This document shows positions 25,277-33,453 of a stretch of DNA of 64,000 nucleotides, in pieces; within the stretch, counting starts at the first letter, position 1; every line of letters starts with the position of its first letter. The stretch spans positions 153,653-217,652 of the forward strand of contig JAFWSH010000006.1 of the NCBI GenBank assembly GCA_017519405.1. Reading direction: 5' to 3'. The notes beneath the pieces were generated by a model that was given only the letters and a program-made list of their open reading frames with translations, was not told the origin of the DNA and made no database searches. The stretch comes from Clostridia bacterium. GTDB lineage: Bacteria; Bacillota; Clostridia; Christensenellales; Aristaeellaceae. A program made the position numbers and the translations under genes.

Positions 25277-26326
25277 TTACGATTTGGGCTGCTTCCGCTG
25301 GCGGTAGCCGCCGGGGGTCTCCCCGGTGTGGCGGCGGAAGGTGCGGATGAAGTGTTCGGCGCTCTCATAGCCCACGGCGGAGGCCACCTCCGCTACCGGC
25401 AGCGCCGTGTCCCGGAGAAGCTGCTCCGCGTTCTCCATGCGGATGATGGTCAGCAGCTGAATAAAGGTTTGCCCGGTGGTCTGCTTGATGAGCCGCGAGG
25501 TGTACTCCGGGGAGTAGTGGAACTCTCCGGCGATGTCCGCCAGGGTGGCGGTGGCGGCGTGGGCCTGGAGAAACCGGGCGATGCGGATGGCGGTGCGGGA
25601 GCTCTCCTCCTGGTCCCGGGGCAGCTCGCAGGTCTCCATGTGCCGCCGCAGCAGCTGGACAAAGATGGAGGTCATGACGGCGTTGATCTGGGTGGAGTAG
25701 TAGGCCTGCTTCTCCAGGGACTCCGTGCACAGCCGCAGGATGTCCCGCTTCAGCAGCGCGTCCTCACCGGTGTGAAAGATGAGATAGTCGATGCCCTGGT
25801 CGCTGTAGAGGGTGCTCATGAAGAAGTTGGACAGGAGGTTGTCGCCCTGGAGGATGCTGTAGAAATAGTGGCGGAAGGTGGACTTGCGCATCAGGATGTC
25901 CAGCACGATGCTCTCGTCGCTCACGTCCAGGGCGTGAGTGACCCGGGGCTGGATGAAGCACAGGTCCCCGCTGTGCAGCAGGGAGTGGTTGTCCCGGACC
26001 TGGTGGATGCAGCGCCCCTCCAGCACATAGAACAGCTCGAAGAAATCGTGGTGGTGGGGGATGGGCGGGGTATAGCAGTTGTGCTTGAACAGGTGCAGCC
26101 CCTCCCGGCTGTCCCGGGGGAAATAGGAGTCCTCAAGGTATTCCTGGCGGATGGTCTCCGGCCACTCCGGGATCAGCAGCGCCATGCGCGCCACCTTCTC
26201 GGGATCCAGCCGGGAGAGGTACTCCTCAAAGCCCGTGGGGGAGGACCGGGCCAGGCGGTAGTCGCGGTAAAACAGCTCGCTTTCGTTCAGCGTGCGGAGC
26301 CGGGCCAGCAGGACTTCCTCTTCCAT
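25277..26326 (-). CDS. AraC-family regulator of the rhamnose genes
   Basis: 349 residues from the ATG at 26326; the frame runs further upstream, but the promoter there rules that out. A sugar-sensing cupin (about residues 75-160) shows PHHHDFFELFYVLEG and a GDLCFIQPRV strand. The C-terminal AraC domain has two helix-turn-helices: TLADIAGEFHYSPEYTSRLI and VAEVASAVGYESAEHFIRTF. It leads the rhaB-isomerase-rhaD operon and is divergent from the GH78 gene, so it probably controls both sides of the 249-bp region. Confidence 0.9.
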   Translation of the reverse strand: MEEEVLLARLRTLNESELFYRDYRLARSSPTGFEEYLSRLDPEKVARMALLIPEWPETIRQEYLEDSYFPRDSREGLHLFKHNCYTPPIPHHHDFFELFYVLEGRCIHQVRDNHSLLHSGDLCFIQPRVTHALDVSDESIVLDILMRKSTFRHYFYSILQGDNLLSNFFMSTLYSDQGIDYLIFHTGEDALLKRDILRLCTESLEKQAYYSTQINAVMTSIFVQLLRRHMETCELPRDQEESSRTAIRIARFLQAHAATATLADIAGEFHYSPEYTSRLIKQTTGQTFIQLLTIIRMENAEQLLRDTALPVAEVASAVGYESAEHFIRTFRRHTGETPGGYRQRKQPKS

Positions 26327-26348
26327 GGCGCATCCCCCTCTCACCCGC

Positions 26349-26377
26349 AGTATACAAGAGAGAAGAATTTTTGTCAA
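26349..26377 (-). promoter_or_regulatory. Promoter of the araC-rha operon
   Basis: On the minus strand TTGACA, a 17-bp spacer, then TATACT. It is close to consensus, so basal transcription of the regulator is expected. Confidence 0.75.
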
Positions 26378-26434
26378 TTTTGATGCCGAAAACCTCAGAA
26401 AACAAGAAAACGCGGATGTTTACATGCCAAATTC

Positions 26435-26519
26435 CACATGTCCGGAAATGTGATGTCAATAATTATCAGTCGATTTGCGCAAAAATGCACATAGCCATTC
26501 CGGCCCACGGGGTTATAAT
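26435..26519 (+). promoter_or_regulatory. Activator-type promoter region of the GH78 gene
   Basis: A perfect TATAAT lies at 26514-26519 but has no recognisable -35 box, as is common at AraC-activated promoters. A CACAT-N8-ATGTG inverted repeat at 26435-26452 is a possible operator. The whole 26330-26510 stretch is distinctly AT-rich compared with its surroundings. Confidence 0.5.
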
Positions 26520-26575
26520 GGGATTGACAACAAACGGCAAACGGGACCGCCCGTTGCCTCACAGAGAGGAACAAT

Positions 26576-28111
26576 ATGGAACTGATATCGATCATCCCGG
26601 ATTTTCAGCCCCGGAATGATCCGGAATTGCTGAAAAAGGCGGAGGCGCTGCGGCCTGAGCTCCACCACACGGAGTATCCGGCGCCGGCGGCGTATCTGCT
26701 CAACGGCGCTCCCCTGACCGGGAACCCGGAGGAGACGGAACTGCGGCAGGGGGATCAGCTGCTGGCGGACTTCGGCCGCCATCTGGTGGGCCGCGTGAGC
26801 CTGCAGCTGGCGGCGGCGGGATCCCACCAGGACGCCCCCGCTTTCCTGCAGCTGGATCTGGCGGAGATCCCCGGGGAACTGGCGGAGGACCCGGAGAGCT
26901 ATCACGGCTGGCTGTCCCCCAGCTGGATTCAGCGGGAGCGGCTGCACATCGACCGGCTGCCGGCGGAGGAAACCCTGCCCCGGCGCTATGCCTTCCGCTA
27001 TGTGCGCCTCACGGTGCTGGGCACCTCCCCCAAATACCGCCTGGTGGTGAAGGGCATCTCCTGCCGGGCGGAGAGCGCGGCGGACGAGACAAGGCTACCC
27101 GCCCTGCCCCCCCTGGACCCGGAGTTGACGGCCATCCGGGCCGCCGGGCTGCGGACCCTGGCGGAGTGCATGCAGGAGGTGCTGGAGGACGGCCCCAAGC
27201 GGGACCAGCGGCTCTGGCTGGGGGATCTGCGGCTGCAGGCCCTGGGCATCTACGCCTCCTACCGGCAGACGGACCTGGTGAAGCGCTGCCTGTATCTCTT
27301 TGCGGGCACCACCTTCCCGGACGGCCGGATGAGTGCGAACGTATTCACCGAGCCGGAGCCGGCGGCGGACGATACCTATCTGGCGGATTTCGCCCTGATC
27401 TATCCCATGGCGCTGCAGGAGTACCTGTCGGAGACCGACGACGGGGAGGCCGCGGAGGATCTCACGGAGCCGGCCCTGGCGCAGACCGACTGGGTGCTGG
27501 CCCACTGCCTGGGGGCCGACGGCCTCATCACCCGGGAGGCGGCGAAGGACTGCCTCATCGACTGGAGCGACACCCTGGACCGCAGCGCCTGCCTCACCGG
27601 CGTGCTGATCTGCAGCCTGGACGCCTGCGCCGGGCTCTGCACACGGCGGGGCGCGGAACTGCGGGCGGCGGCCTACCGGCGGGTGGCGGCGCAGCTGCGC
27701 CGGAGCGCCCTGGAGAAATGGTGGTCGGAGCAGGAGGGCTGCTTCGTCACCGGCGGCCAGACCGCCATCCACACCCAGGTGTGGATGACCCTGGCGGATG
27801 TGATGCCGGAGGGCCGGGCAGAGGCGGCTTTCGGAAAGGCACTGAACGCCCTGGACAGCCCCCGGATGATGACCCCCTACATGCACCACTACTACGTGAC
27901 GGCCCTGCTCCGGGCGGGACTGCGGGAGAAGGCGGAGGCCCACCTGCGATCCTACTGGGGCGGCATGATTGCCCAGGGCGGGGACACCTTCTGGGAGTGC
28001 TGGGATCCGGAGCATCCGGAGGCCTCCCCCTACGGCGGCCGGGTGGTTAACAGCCACTGCCACGCCTGGAGCTGCACCCCCGTGTATCTGATCGGGCGAT
28101 TCTTCTCCTGA
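26576..28111 (+). CDS. GH78-like alpha-L-rhamnosidase (six-hairpin glycosidase)
   Basis: 511 residues, no signal peptide, so cytoplasmic. An N-terminal beta-domain (to about residue 175) precedes the six-hairpin barrel. The family signature EDGPKRDQRLWLGDLRLQ is at about 202-219, and the late SYWGGMIAQGGDTFWECWD segment at about 460-478 matches the GH78 catalytic region. It is shorter than many GH78 enzymes, lacking extra N-terminal beta-domains. It would cleave terminal rhamnose for the divergent rha operon. First gene of the glycosidase locus, 31 bp ahead of the GH43 gene. Confidence 0.85.
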   Translation: MELISIIPDFQPRNDPELLKKAEALRPELHHTEYPAPAAYLLNGAPLTGNPEETELRQGDQLLADFGRHLVGRVSLQLAAAGSHQDAPAFLQLDLAEIPGELAEDPESYHGWLSPSWIQRERLHIDRLPAEETLPRRYAFRYVRLTVLGTSPKYRLVVKGISCRAESAADETRLPALPPLDPELTAIRAAGLRTLAECMQEVLEDGPKRDQRLWLGDLRLQALGIYASYRQTDLVKRCLYLFAGTTFPDGRMSANVFTEPEPAADDTYLADFALIYPMALQEYLSETDDGEAAEDLTEPALAQTDWVLAHCLGADGLITREAAKDCLIDWSDTLDRSACLTGVLICSLDACAGLCTRRGAELRAAAYRRVAAQLRRSALEKWWSEQEGCFVTGGQTAIHTQVWMTLADVMPEGRAEAAFGKALNALDSPRMMTPYMHHYYVTALLRAGLREKAEAHLRSYWGGMIAQGGDTFWECWDPEHPEASPYGGRVVNSHCHAWSCTPVYLIGRFFS

Positions 28112-28142
28112 GACCCCGGAACCGCGAAAGGAGGCGCTTCCC

Positions 28143-29609
28143 TTGAGCACCCGTCAGGCTTTCAACCCCTACCTCCCCAGCTGGGAGTATGTCCCCGACG
28201 CCGAGCCCCACATTGTGGACGACCGGGTGTACATCTACGGCTCCCACGACCTGTTCAACGGCCTCAACTTCTGCCTGGGGGACTATGTCTGCTGGTCCGC
28301 CCCGGTGGATGACCTGGGGAACTGGACCTACCACGGCTGCATCTACCGCCGGGAGCAGGACCCCGCCGCGCCGAAGATCCGGCTGACCAACGGCCTGGCG
28401 GCGCCGGACATGGTGGTCGGCCCTGACGGAAGGTACTACCTGTACTACTTCATGGGCGGCACCAAGATGATCTCCGTGGCCGTGTGCGACGAGCCTGCGG
28501 GCAAGTATGAATTCTACGGCTATGTGAAATACCAGGACGGCACCCCCATCGGCAAGCGGGGCGAGCCCTTCCAGTTCGACCCGGGCTGCCTGATGGACGA
28601 GGACGGCCGGCTCTACCTCTACACCGGCTTTGCCTTCGGCGGCAACCCCATCCTGCTGGACGGCTCCCAGCCCACCAAGCACGGCCCCATGTTCTTCGAG
28701 CTGGACCCGAAGGACATGCTGACGGTGATCTCCGGGGACGAGCTGCGCTACATCGGGGTCCTCACCGGGGAGGAGGCCAAGGGCACCCCCTATGAGGCCC
28801 AGCCCTTCGGCGAGGCCAGCTCCATGCGCAAGTTCGGCGGGAAGTACTACTTCATCTACTCCTCCCTGAACAGCCACAACCTGTGCTGGGCGGTGAGCGA
28901 CCGGCCCGACGGCGGTTTCACCTACGGCGGCGTGCTGGTCTCCTGCGGCGACATCGGCCTGCCCGGCGTGCCGGATGTGAAGCACGCCCGGATGTGCACC
29001 GGCAACACCCACGGCAGCCTCATTGAGATCGGCGGCCGCTACTACGTCTTCTACCACCGGCACTCCAACCGGAAGCAGTCTTCCCGGCAGGCCTGCGCCG
29101 AGGAGATCCGCTTCGAGGACGGGAAATTCTTCCAGGCGGAGATGACCTCCTGCGGCCTGAACGGCGCGCCCCTGAGCGGCAAGGGACACTACCCGGCCTA
29201 CATCGCCTGCAACGTGTACGGCAAGGACGGCACCATGTTCCTCTCCATGCTGAAGCACCCCCGGGGCAGCCACCCCTTCCTCACCCAGAAGGGCGGGGAC
29301 CGGGAGGAGGGGCCGGACCAGTACATCTCCAACTTCTGCACGGACTGCACCGTGGGCTTCAAGTACTTCGACCTGCGTGAGACCCGGAGCATCACCGTGC
29401 ATCTCCAGGGCTACGGCAACGGCTGCTGTGTGGTGGTCCGCCGGGAGGAGCACGGCGACCCCATCTGCCGGATTCCCGTGGAGACCGCCCTGCAGGAGAA
29501 GGCCTTCACCGGCAGCCTGCCGGAGGGCCTGGGAGAGCGGGAGGCGCTGTACTTCTCCGTGGAGGGCAAGGGCGGCACCTTCGACTTCGTCTCCTTCGAC
29601 CTGGCGTGA
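28143..29609 (+). CDS. Glycoside hydrolase family 43 protein
   Basis: 488 residues, starting at a TTG after AAAGGAGG. Five-bladed beta-propeller GH43: DAEPHIVDDRVYIYGSHD near the N-terminus (catalytic base Asp region), LAAPDMVVGPDGRYYLYY (the pKa-tuning Asp) and FGEASSMRKFGGKYYFIY (acid Glu). A C-terminal beta-sandwich of about 120 residues (DCTVGFKYFDL to the end) looks like an accessory carbohydrate-binding domain. Likely arabinofuranosidase or xylosidase activity. It has no signal peptide, so it acts on imported oligosaccharides or glycosides. Confidence 0.88.
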   Translation: MSTRQAFNPYLPSWEYVPDAEPHIVDDRVYIYGSHDLFNGLNFCLGDYVCWSAPVDDLGNWTYHGCIYRREQDPAAPKIRLTNGLAAPDMVVGPDGRYYLYYFMGGTKMISVAVCDEPAGKYEFYGYVKYQDGTPIGKRGEPFQFDPGCLMDEDGRLYLYTGFAFGGNPILLDGSQPTKHGPMFFELDPKDMLTVISGDELRYIGVLTGEEAKGTPYEAQPFGEASSMRKFGGKYYFIYSSLNSHNLCWAVSDRPDGGFTYGGVLVSCGDIGLPGVPDVKHARMCTGNTHGSLIEIGGRYYVFYHRHSNRKQSSRQACAEEIRFEDGKFFQAEMTSCGLNGAPLSGKGHYPAYIACNVYGKDGTMFLSMLKHPRGSHPFLTQKGGDREEGPDQYISNFCTDCTVGFKYFDLRETRSITVHLQGYGNGCCVVVRREEHGDPICRIPVETALQEKAFTGSLPEGLGEREALYFSVEGKGGTFDFVSFDLA

Positions 29610-29773
29610 ACCCGCCCCGGGCGGATCCAACAAGTCACCTTTGACCCGGCAGAGTGCGGCCGGGCTGAATGATGAGCGGCGCAGGAGCCCCCTCCCGCGC
29701 CGGACCCCTGCGGGGCAGGAAGGAAATCCTCAGCAAAACTGCGCACGGTGCGCAAGGAAAGGAAGAATGGAAC

Positions 29774-32700
29774 ATGGGAAAGTCTAAGAAACTCACATCC
29801 TTCTTCAAGGGCATGGCCTGCTTGCTGGCCTGTCTGCTGGTCTTCGCCTCGGTGGGCTCCGGCATTGTGGAAGGGTACCGCGGTTCCCTGGACAGCGTTC
29901 TGGGCACTGAGAGCTACAGAACGGTGGAGGACGCCTCCACGGCGGTCTTCAAGAGCGACTATGCCACCATCGAGGAGATGGCGGCGGCCGCCAAGGACAT
30001 CGCCATCCGTGAGGGCGAGGAAGGCACCGTCGTCATGAAGAACGACAACGCCGCCCTGCCCCTGGCCAAGGGCAGCCAGGTGGTGCTCTTCGGCCTGGCC
30101 GCCTATGCGCCGTATCCCTATGCAAACGGCGACCTGAAAGGCGGCAACGCGGACGCCGTTGACCTGGTGCAGGCGCTGGAGGCGGAAGGCCTCAACATCA
30201 ACGCCACGGTGAAGGACTTCTACGTGACCAACATCCTCAACCGGCACGAGGAGATGGTGCCCAACCGCTGGACGGGCGAACTGATGCCCTCTGTGGCCTA
30301 TGACAACATCTATGTGGCGGCCCCCGGCGACATGGTGGACTACAAGGTGGTGGAAGTCGCGCCTGAGCTCTACGCGGAGAAGGGTGCGCCCGAGACCTGG
30401 AAGGAGTCCATTGACAAGGAGAACACCACCGCCATCGTGGTCTTTGCCCGGGGCGCCGGCGAGGGCAACACCTATGCCCCCGGCAAGGCCCTGAACTATG
30501 CCGGCGAGGCCACCGGCGCGGATCCCCTGGCCCTGTCTGCGGACGAGCTGGCCGTGGTGGACGTGGCCAAGGAAACCTGCGGCAAGGTCGTGGTGCTGAT
30601 CAACTCCGGCAACAACATGGTGCTCAAGGAGATCGCCAAGGGCGGCGCCCATGAGGTGGACGCCATCTGCTACATCGGCGTGATCAACGACTATCAGCTC
30701 ACCGGCGTGGCCCGGGTGCTCACCGGCGCGGTGAACGCCACCGGCGCCATGGCGGACACCTATGTGGCCGACAACGCCTCCATCCCCGCAGTGGTGAACT
30801 TCGGCGGCGGCTACTTCGCCGACTATGACATCGCCGCCTCCCACGGCGACGATCCCCGCTACCCCGGCCAGGAGATCGGCAACACCGAGACCGGCTCCTT
30901 CGGCGGCAGCGCCTCCTACAACGGCGGCCACTACATCGTGGAGGCCGAAGGCATCTACGTGGGCTACAAGTACTTTGAGACCCGCTACTTCGACAGCATC
31001 GCCAACCCGGCCTTCAACGCTGCCTCCGCCAAGGGCGCGACCCAGGACGCTGCCTGGGACTACAACAAGGAAGTTCTCTACACCTTCGGCCACGGCCTGT
31101 CCTACATCCCCTATGAGCAGACCATCAAGAGCGTGACCGTGGACAAGACCGAGGACGGCGAGGTCAAGGCCGTGGTGGCCGTGACCAACAAGGGCGACAA
31201 GGACGGCAAGTTCCTGGCCCAGCTCTATGTGCAGGTCCCCTACACCGAGTATGACAAGACCAACCTGGTGGAGAAATCCGCTGTGTCCTTCCTGAACTCC
31301 GCCAAGGTGGACGTGAAGGCCGGCGAGACCCAGGAGGTCACCATCACCGTGCCCGCCAAGTACCTGGCCAGCTACGACTACAAGGCGGCCAAGACCTGGA
31401 TCCTGGACGAGGGCGACTACCTCTTCACCGCCGCGGCGGGCTCCCACGCGGCCGTGAACAACTTCCTGGCCTACGCGGGCCTGGAGACCGACGGCACCAC
31501 CGAGAAGGGTGAGGTCGTCACCTGGAACCTGGCGGCCTTTGACAAAACCACCTATGCCACCGACAACGGCACCGCCGTCACCAACGTGGCGGACAACGCC
31601 GACCTGAACTATTGGACCGGCAAGGACACGGTCACCTACCTGTCCCGTCAGGACTGGGACGCCACCTATCCCATCAACTACAACGAGGTGGAGATCAAGA
31701 TCGGCGACAGCCCCAAGAAGGATGAGTGGATTGCCCAGATGCGGGGCCAGGTCTACACCGTGAAGACCAACGAGCCCGCCAAGGAAGGCGAGGACACCGG
31801 CCTGCGCTTCTACACCGTCAATGGCGACACCGAGAAGATCGGCAACATCAACGATCCCTACTGGGACAACCTGGTGAACCAGATCCTCATCGACGAGGCG
31901 GTGGGCGCGGTCATCCACGGCGGCAGCCGCAGCGACGAGCTGACCCATGTGGAGAACCCCATCGTGCTCCAGAACGAGGGCGTGTCCGGCTTCACCACCG
32001 GCTACAATGACCAGGCCAGCGGCAAGACCTACAAGTTCAACATCCACTCCCAGACCCTGATCGGCTCCTCCTTCAACCCGCAGCTGGCCTATGAGTGGGG
32101 CCGCGTGGAGGGCAACTCCGGCCTGTGGATCAAGCGCTACGACCTGTGGGGCACCGGCCTGACCCTGCGCCGCACCCCCTACAACGGCCGCAACTATGAG
32201 TACATCTCCGAGGATCCCATGCTGACCAACCGGATGGGCTACAGCATTATGCTGGGCTGCAAGGAAAAGGGCATCATGAACGGCCCGAAGCACATGGGCT
32301 TCAACGACCAGGAGCACAACCGCGCCGGCATCTCCGCCTACATGCATGAGCAGAAGTTCCGGGAGACCGACATGCGGGGCTTCCAGGGCGGCCTGGACGA
32401 CGCCAAGGGCCTGGCGGTCATGATCGCCTTCAACCGCATCGGCGCCACCGCCGCCGCCCACCATGCCGGCATGATCCAGCAGGTCATGCGCAAGGAGTGG
32501 GGCTACTGGGGCCTGATCTCCACCGACATGATGAACAACTCCTACTACTTCAACCCCGAGTCCATGGTCATGGCCGGCATCACCCAGGTGGCCGACTTCG
32601 CCACCAACGACAACCATATCAATCAGGGTGAGGGCGGCGTGGACAAGACCTGGCCCTACATCTCCGTGGAGAGCGTCAAGAACGACGCCACGCTGGTGAA

Positions 32701-32902
32701 CATGGCCCGGGAGGACCTGAAGTATCAGCTCTACACCTTCGCCAACAGCGCCGTGATGAACGTGCGCACCGAGAAGCTCACCACCTGGTATGACAACGCC
32801 CTGAACGCCGTGAAGTACGTCGGCGGCATCGGCGGCGGCATCTGCTGCCTGGCCTGGCTGGCCCTGTCCCTGCTCAAGGGGAAGAAAGAACAGGAGGCAT
32901 GA
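29774..32902 (+). CDS. Permuted GH3 glycosidase with transmembrane segments at both ends
   Basis: 1042 residues. The domain order is reversed compared with common GH3: GH3_C first (about 72-437, opening AIREGEEGTVVMKNDNAALP and ending in FGHGLSYIPYEQ), then an FnIII-like domain (about 450-550), a variable region, and GH3_N (about 700-960) with PYNGRNYEYISEDP, GPKHMGFNDQEHNRAG and the nucleophile Asp near 918 in LISTDMMN. This order is known from Ruminococcus albus and Butyrivibrio beta-glucosidases. Unusual here are a membrane helix at about 11-33 and a second at about 1014-1036, so the enzyme should be an ectodomain pinned at both ends. It is followed at once by a small membrane protein. The ATG at 29774 has AAGGAAAGGAAG 8 bp upstream. 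Confidence 0.9.
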   Translation: MGKSKKLTSFFKGMACLLACLLVFASVGSGIVEGYRGSLDSVLGTESYRTVEDASTAVFKSDYATIEEMAAAAKDIAIREGEEGTVVMKNDNAALPLAKGSQVVLFGLAAYAPYPYANGDLKGGNADAVDLVQALEAEGLNINATVKDFYVTNILNRHEEMVPNRWTGELMPSVAYDNIYVAAPGDMVDYKVVEVAPELYAEKGAPETWKESIDKENTTAIVVFARGAGEGNTYAPGKALNYAGEATGADPLALSADELAVVDVAKETCGKVVVLINSGNNMVLKEIAKGGAHEVDAICYIGVINDYQLTGVARVLTGAVNATGAMADTYVADNASIPAVVNFGGGYFADYDIAASHGDDPRYPGQEIGNTETGSFGGSASYNGGHYIVEAEGIYVGYKYFETRYFDSIANPAFNAASAKGATQDAAWDYNKEVLYTFGHGLSYIPYEQTIKSVTVDKTEDGEVKAVVAVTNKGDKDGKFLAQLYVQVPYTEYDKTNLVEKSAVSFLNSAKVDVKAGETQEVTITVPAKYLASYDYKAAKTWILDEGDYLFTAAAGSHAAVNNFLAYAGLETDGTTEKGEVVTWNLAAFDKTTYATDNGTAVTNVADNADLNYWTGKDTVTYLSRQDWDATYPINYNEVEIKIGDSPKKDEWIAQMRGQVYTVKTNEPAKEGEDTGLRFYTVNGDTEKIGNINDPYWDNLVNQILIDEAVGAVIHGGSRSDELTHVENPIVLQNEGVSGFTTGYNDQASGKTYKFNIHSQTLIGSSFNPQLAYEWGRVEGNSGLWIKRYDLWGTGLTLRRTPYNGRNYEYISEDPMLTNRMGYSIMLGCKEKGIMNGPKHMGFNDQEHNRAGISAYMHEQKFRETDMRGFQGGLDDAKGLAVMIAFNRIGATAAAHHAGMIQQVMRKEWGYWGLISTDMMNNSYYFNPESMVMAGITQVADFATNDNHINQGEGGVDKTWPYISVESVKNDATLVNMAREDLKYQLYTFANSAVMNVRTEKLTTWYDNALNAVKYVGGIGGGICCLAWLALSLLKGKKEQEA

Positions 32903-32904
32903 AC

Positions 32905-33360
32905 ATGAAGAAACTCTCTGTCGGCGCGTGGATCACGTGCATTGCCGCCGTGCTGGCGATCGTTGCCCTCTTCGTCTTCATGGGCAACACGGGCTCCGGC
33001 TACTTCAAGGACAACAAACCCGCCAACTTTGAACTCTACGTCATCCTCGGCGCCGTCGCCCTGGTGGGCGCCATCGCCCTGAAGACGGGTGTGGACAACA
33101 AGTGGGCCGACCTGGCGGCGGGTGTGCTGCAGGTGGCGGGCCCGGTGCTGCTGGCCCTTGCGCTGATCACCCTGGTGGGCACCCGGGTGGAAGGCCTCGG
33201 CTTCATCTACTTCTCCAACGCGGACGTGGCCAAGGAAGTCCAGACGGCGGAAAACCTCGCCTCCGGCTCCGGCGCCATCGCCAACATGGTCCTCCTGGGC
33301 TGCGCAACGCTGCTGGGCATTGTGGGCGCGTTCTGCAACCTGCGGAAGAAGGGCGCGTAA
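32905..33360 (+). CDS. Small multi-helix membrane protein paired with the first GH3
   Basis: 151 residues from the ATG at 32905, chosen because AGGAGG is 7 bp upstream; an ATG at 32899 overlapping the GH3 stop is too close. Four hydrophobic segments lie at about 7-27, 44-60, 68-95 and 122-143. Between the third and fourth is a polar loop (FIYFSNADVAKEVQTAENLA). No known family is recognised. The second GH3 gene has a comparable small four-helix partner (46749), which suggests a functional pair with the membrane-anchored glycosidase. Confidence 0.82.
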   Translation: MKKLSVGAWITCIAAVLAIVALFVFMGNTGSGYFKDNKPANFELYVILGAVALVGAIALKTGVDNKWADLAAGVLQVAGPVLLALALITLVGTRVEGLGFIYFSNADVAKEVQTAENLASGSGAIANMVLLGCATLLGIVGAFCNLRKKGA

Positions 33361-33388
33361 TTCGCGCCAACCCTCGGAAAACCCCATG

Positions 33389-33419
33389 GCGGGCGGCCGG
33401 ATCTCCGACCGCCCGCTTT
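33389..33419 (+). terminator. Probable weak terminator after the first GH3 module
   Basis: GCGGGCGG and CCGCCCGC arms with a 12-nt loop and only three T. It may give partial termination before the SGNH/LRR gene. Confidence 0.5.
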
Positions 33420-33453
33420 CCCACATTCTGCTGTACTCAGGGAGGGGATGCCC

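Noticed and set aside
29774-32902. Reversed GH3 domain order as a sign of a misassembly or rearranged gene.
   Set aside because: The same order occurs in the second GH3 (43706) and is known from Ruminococcus and Butyrivibrio beta-glucosidases; reading frame, start and neighbours are intact.
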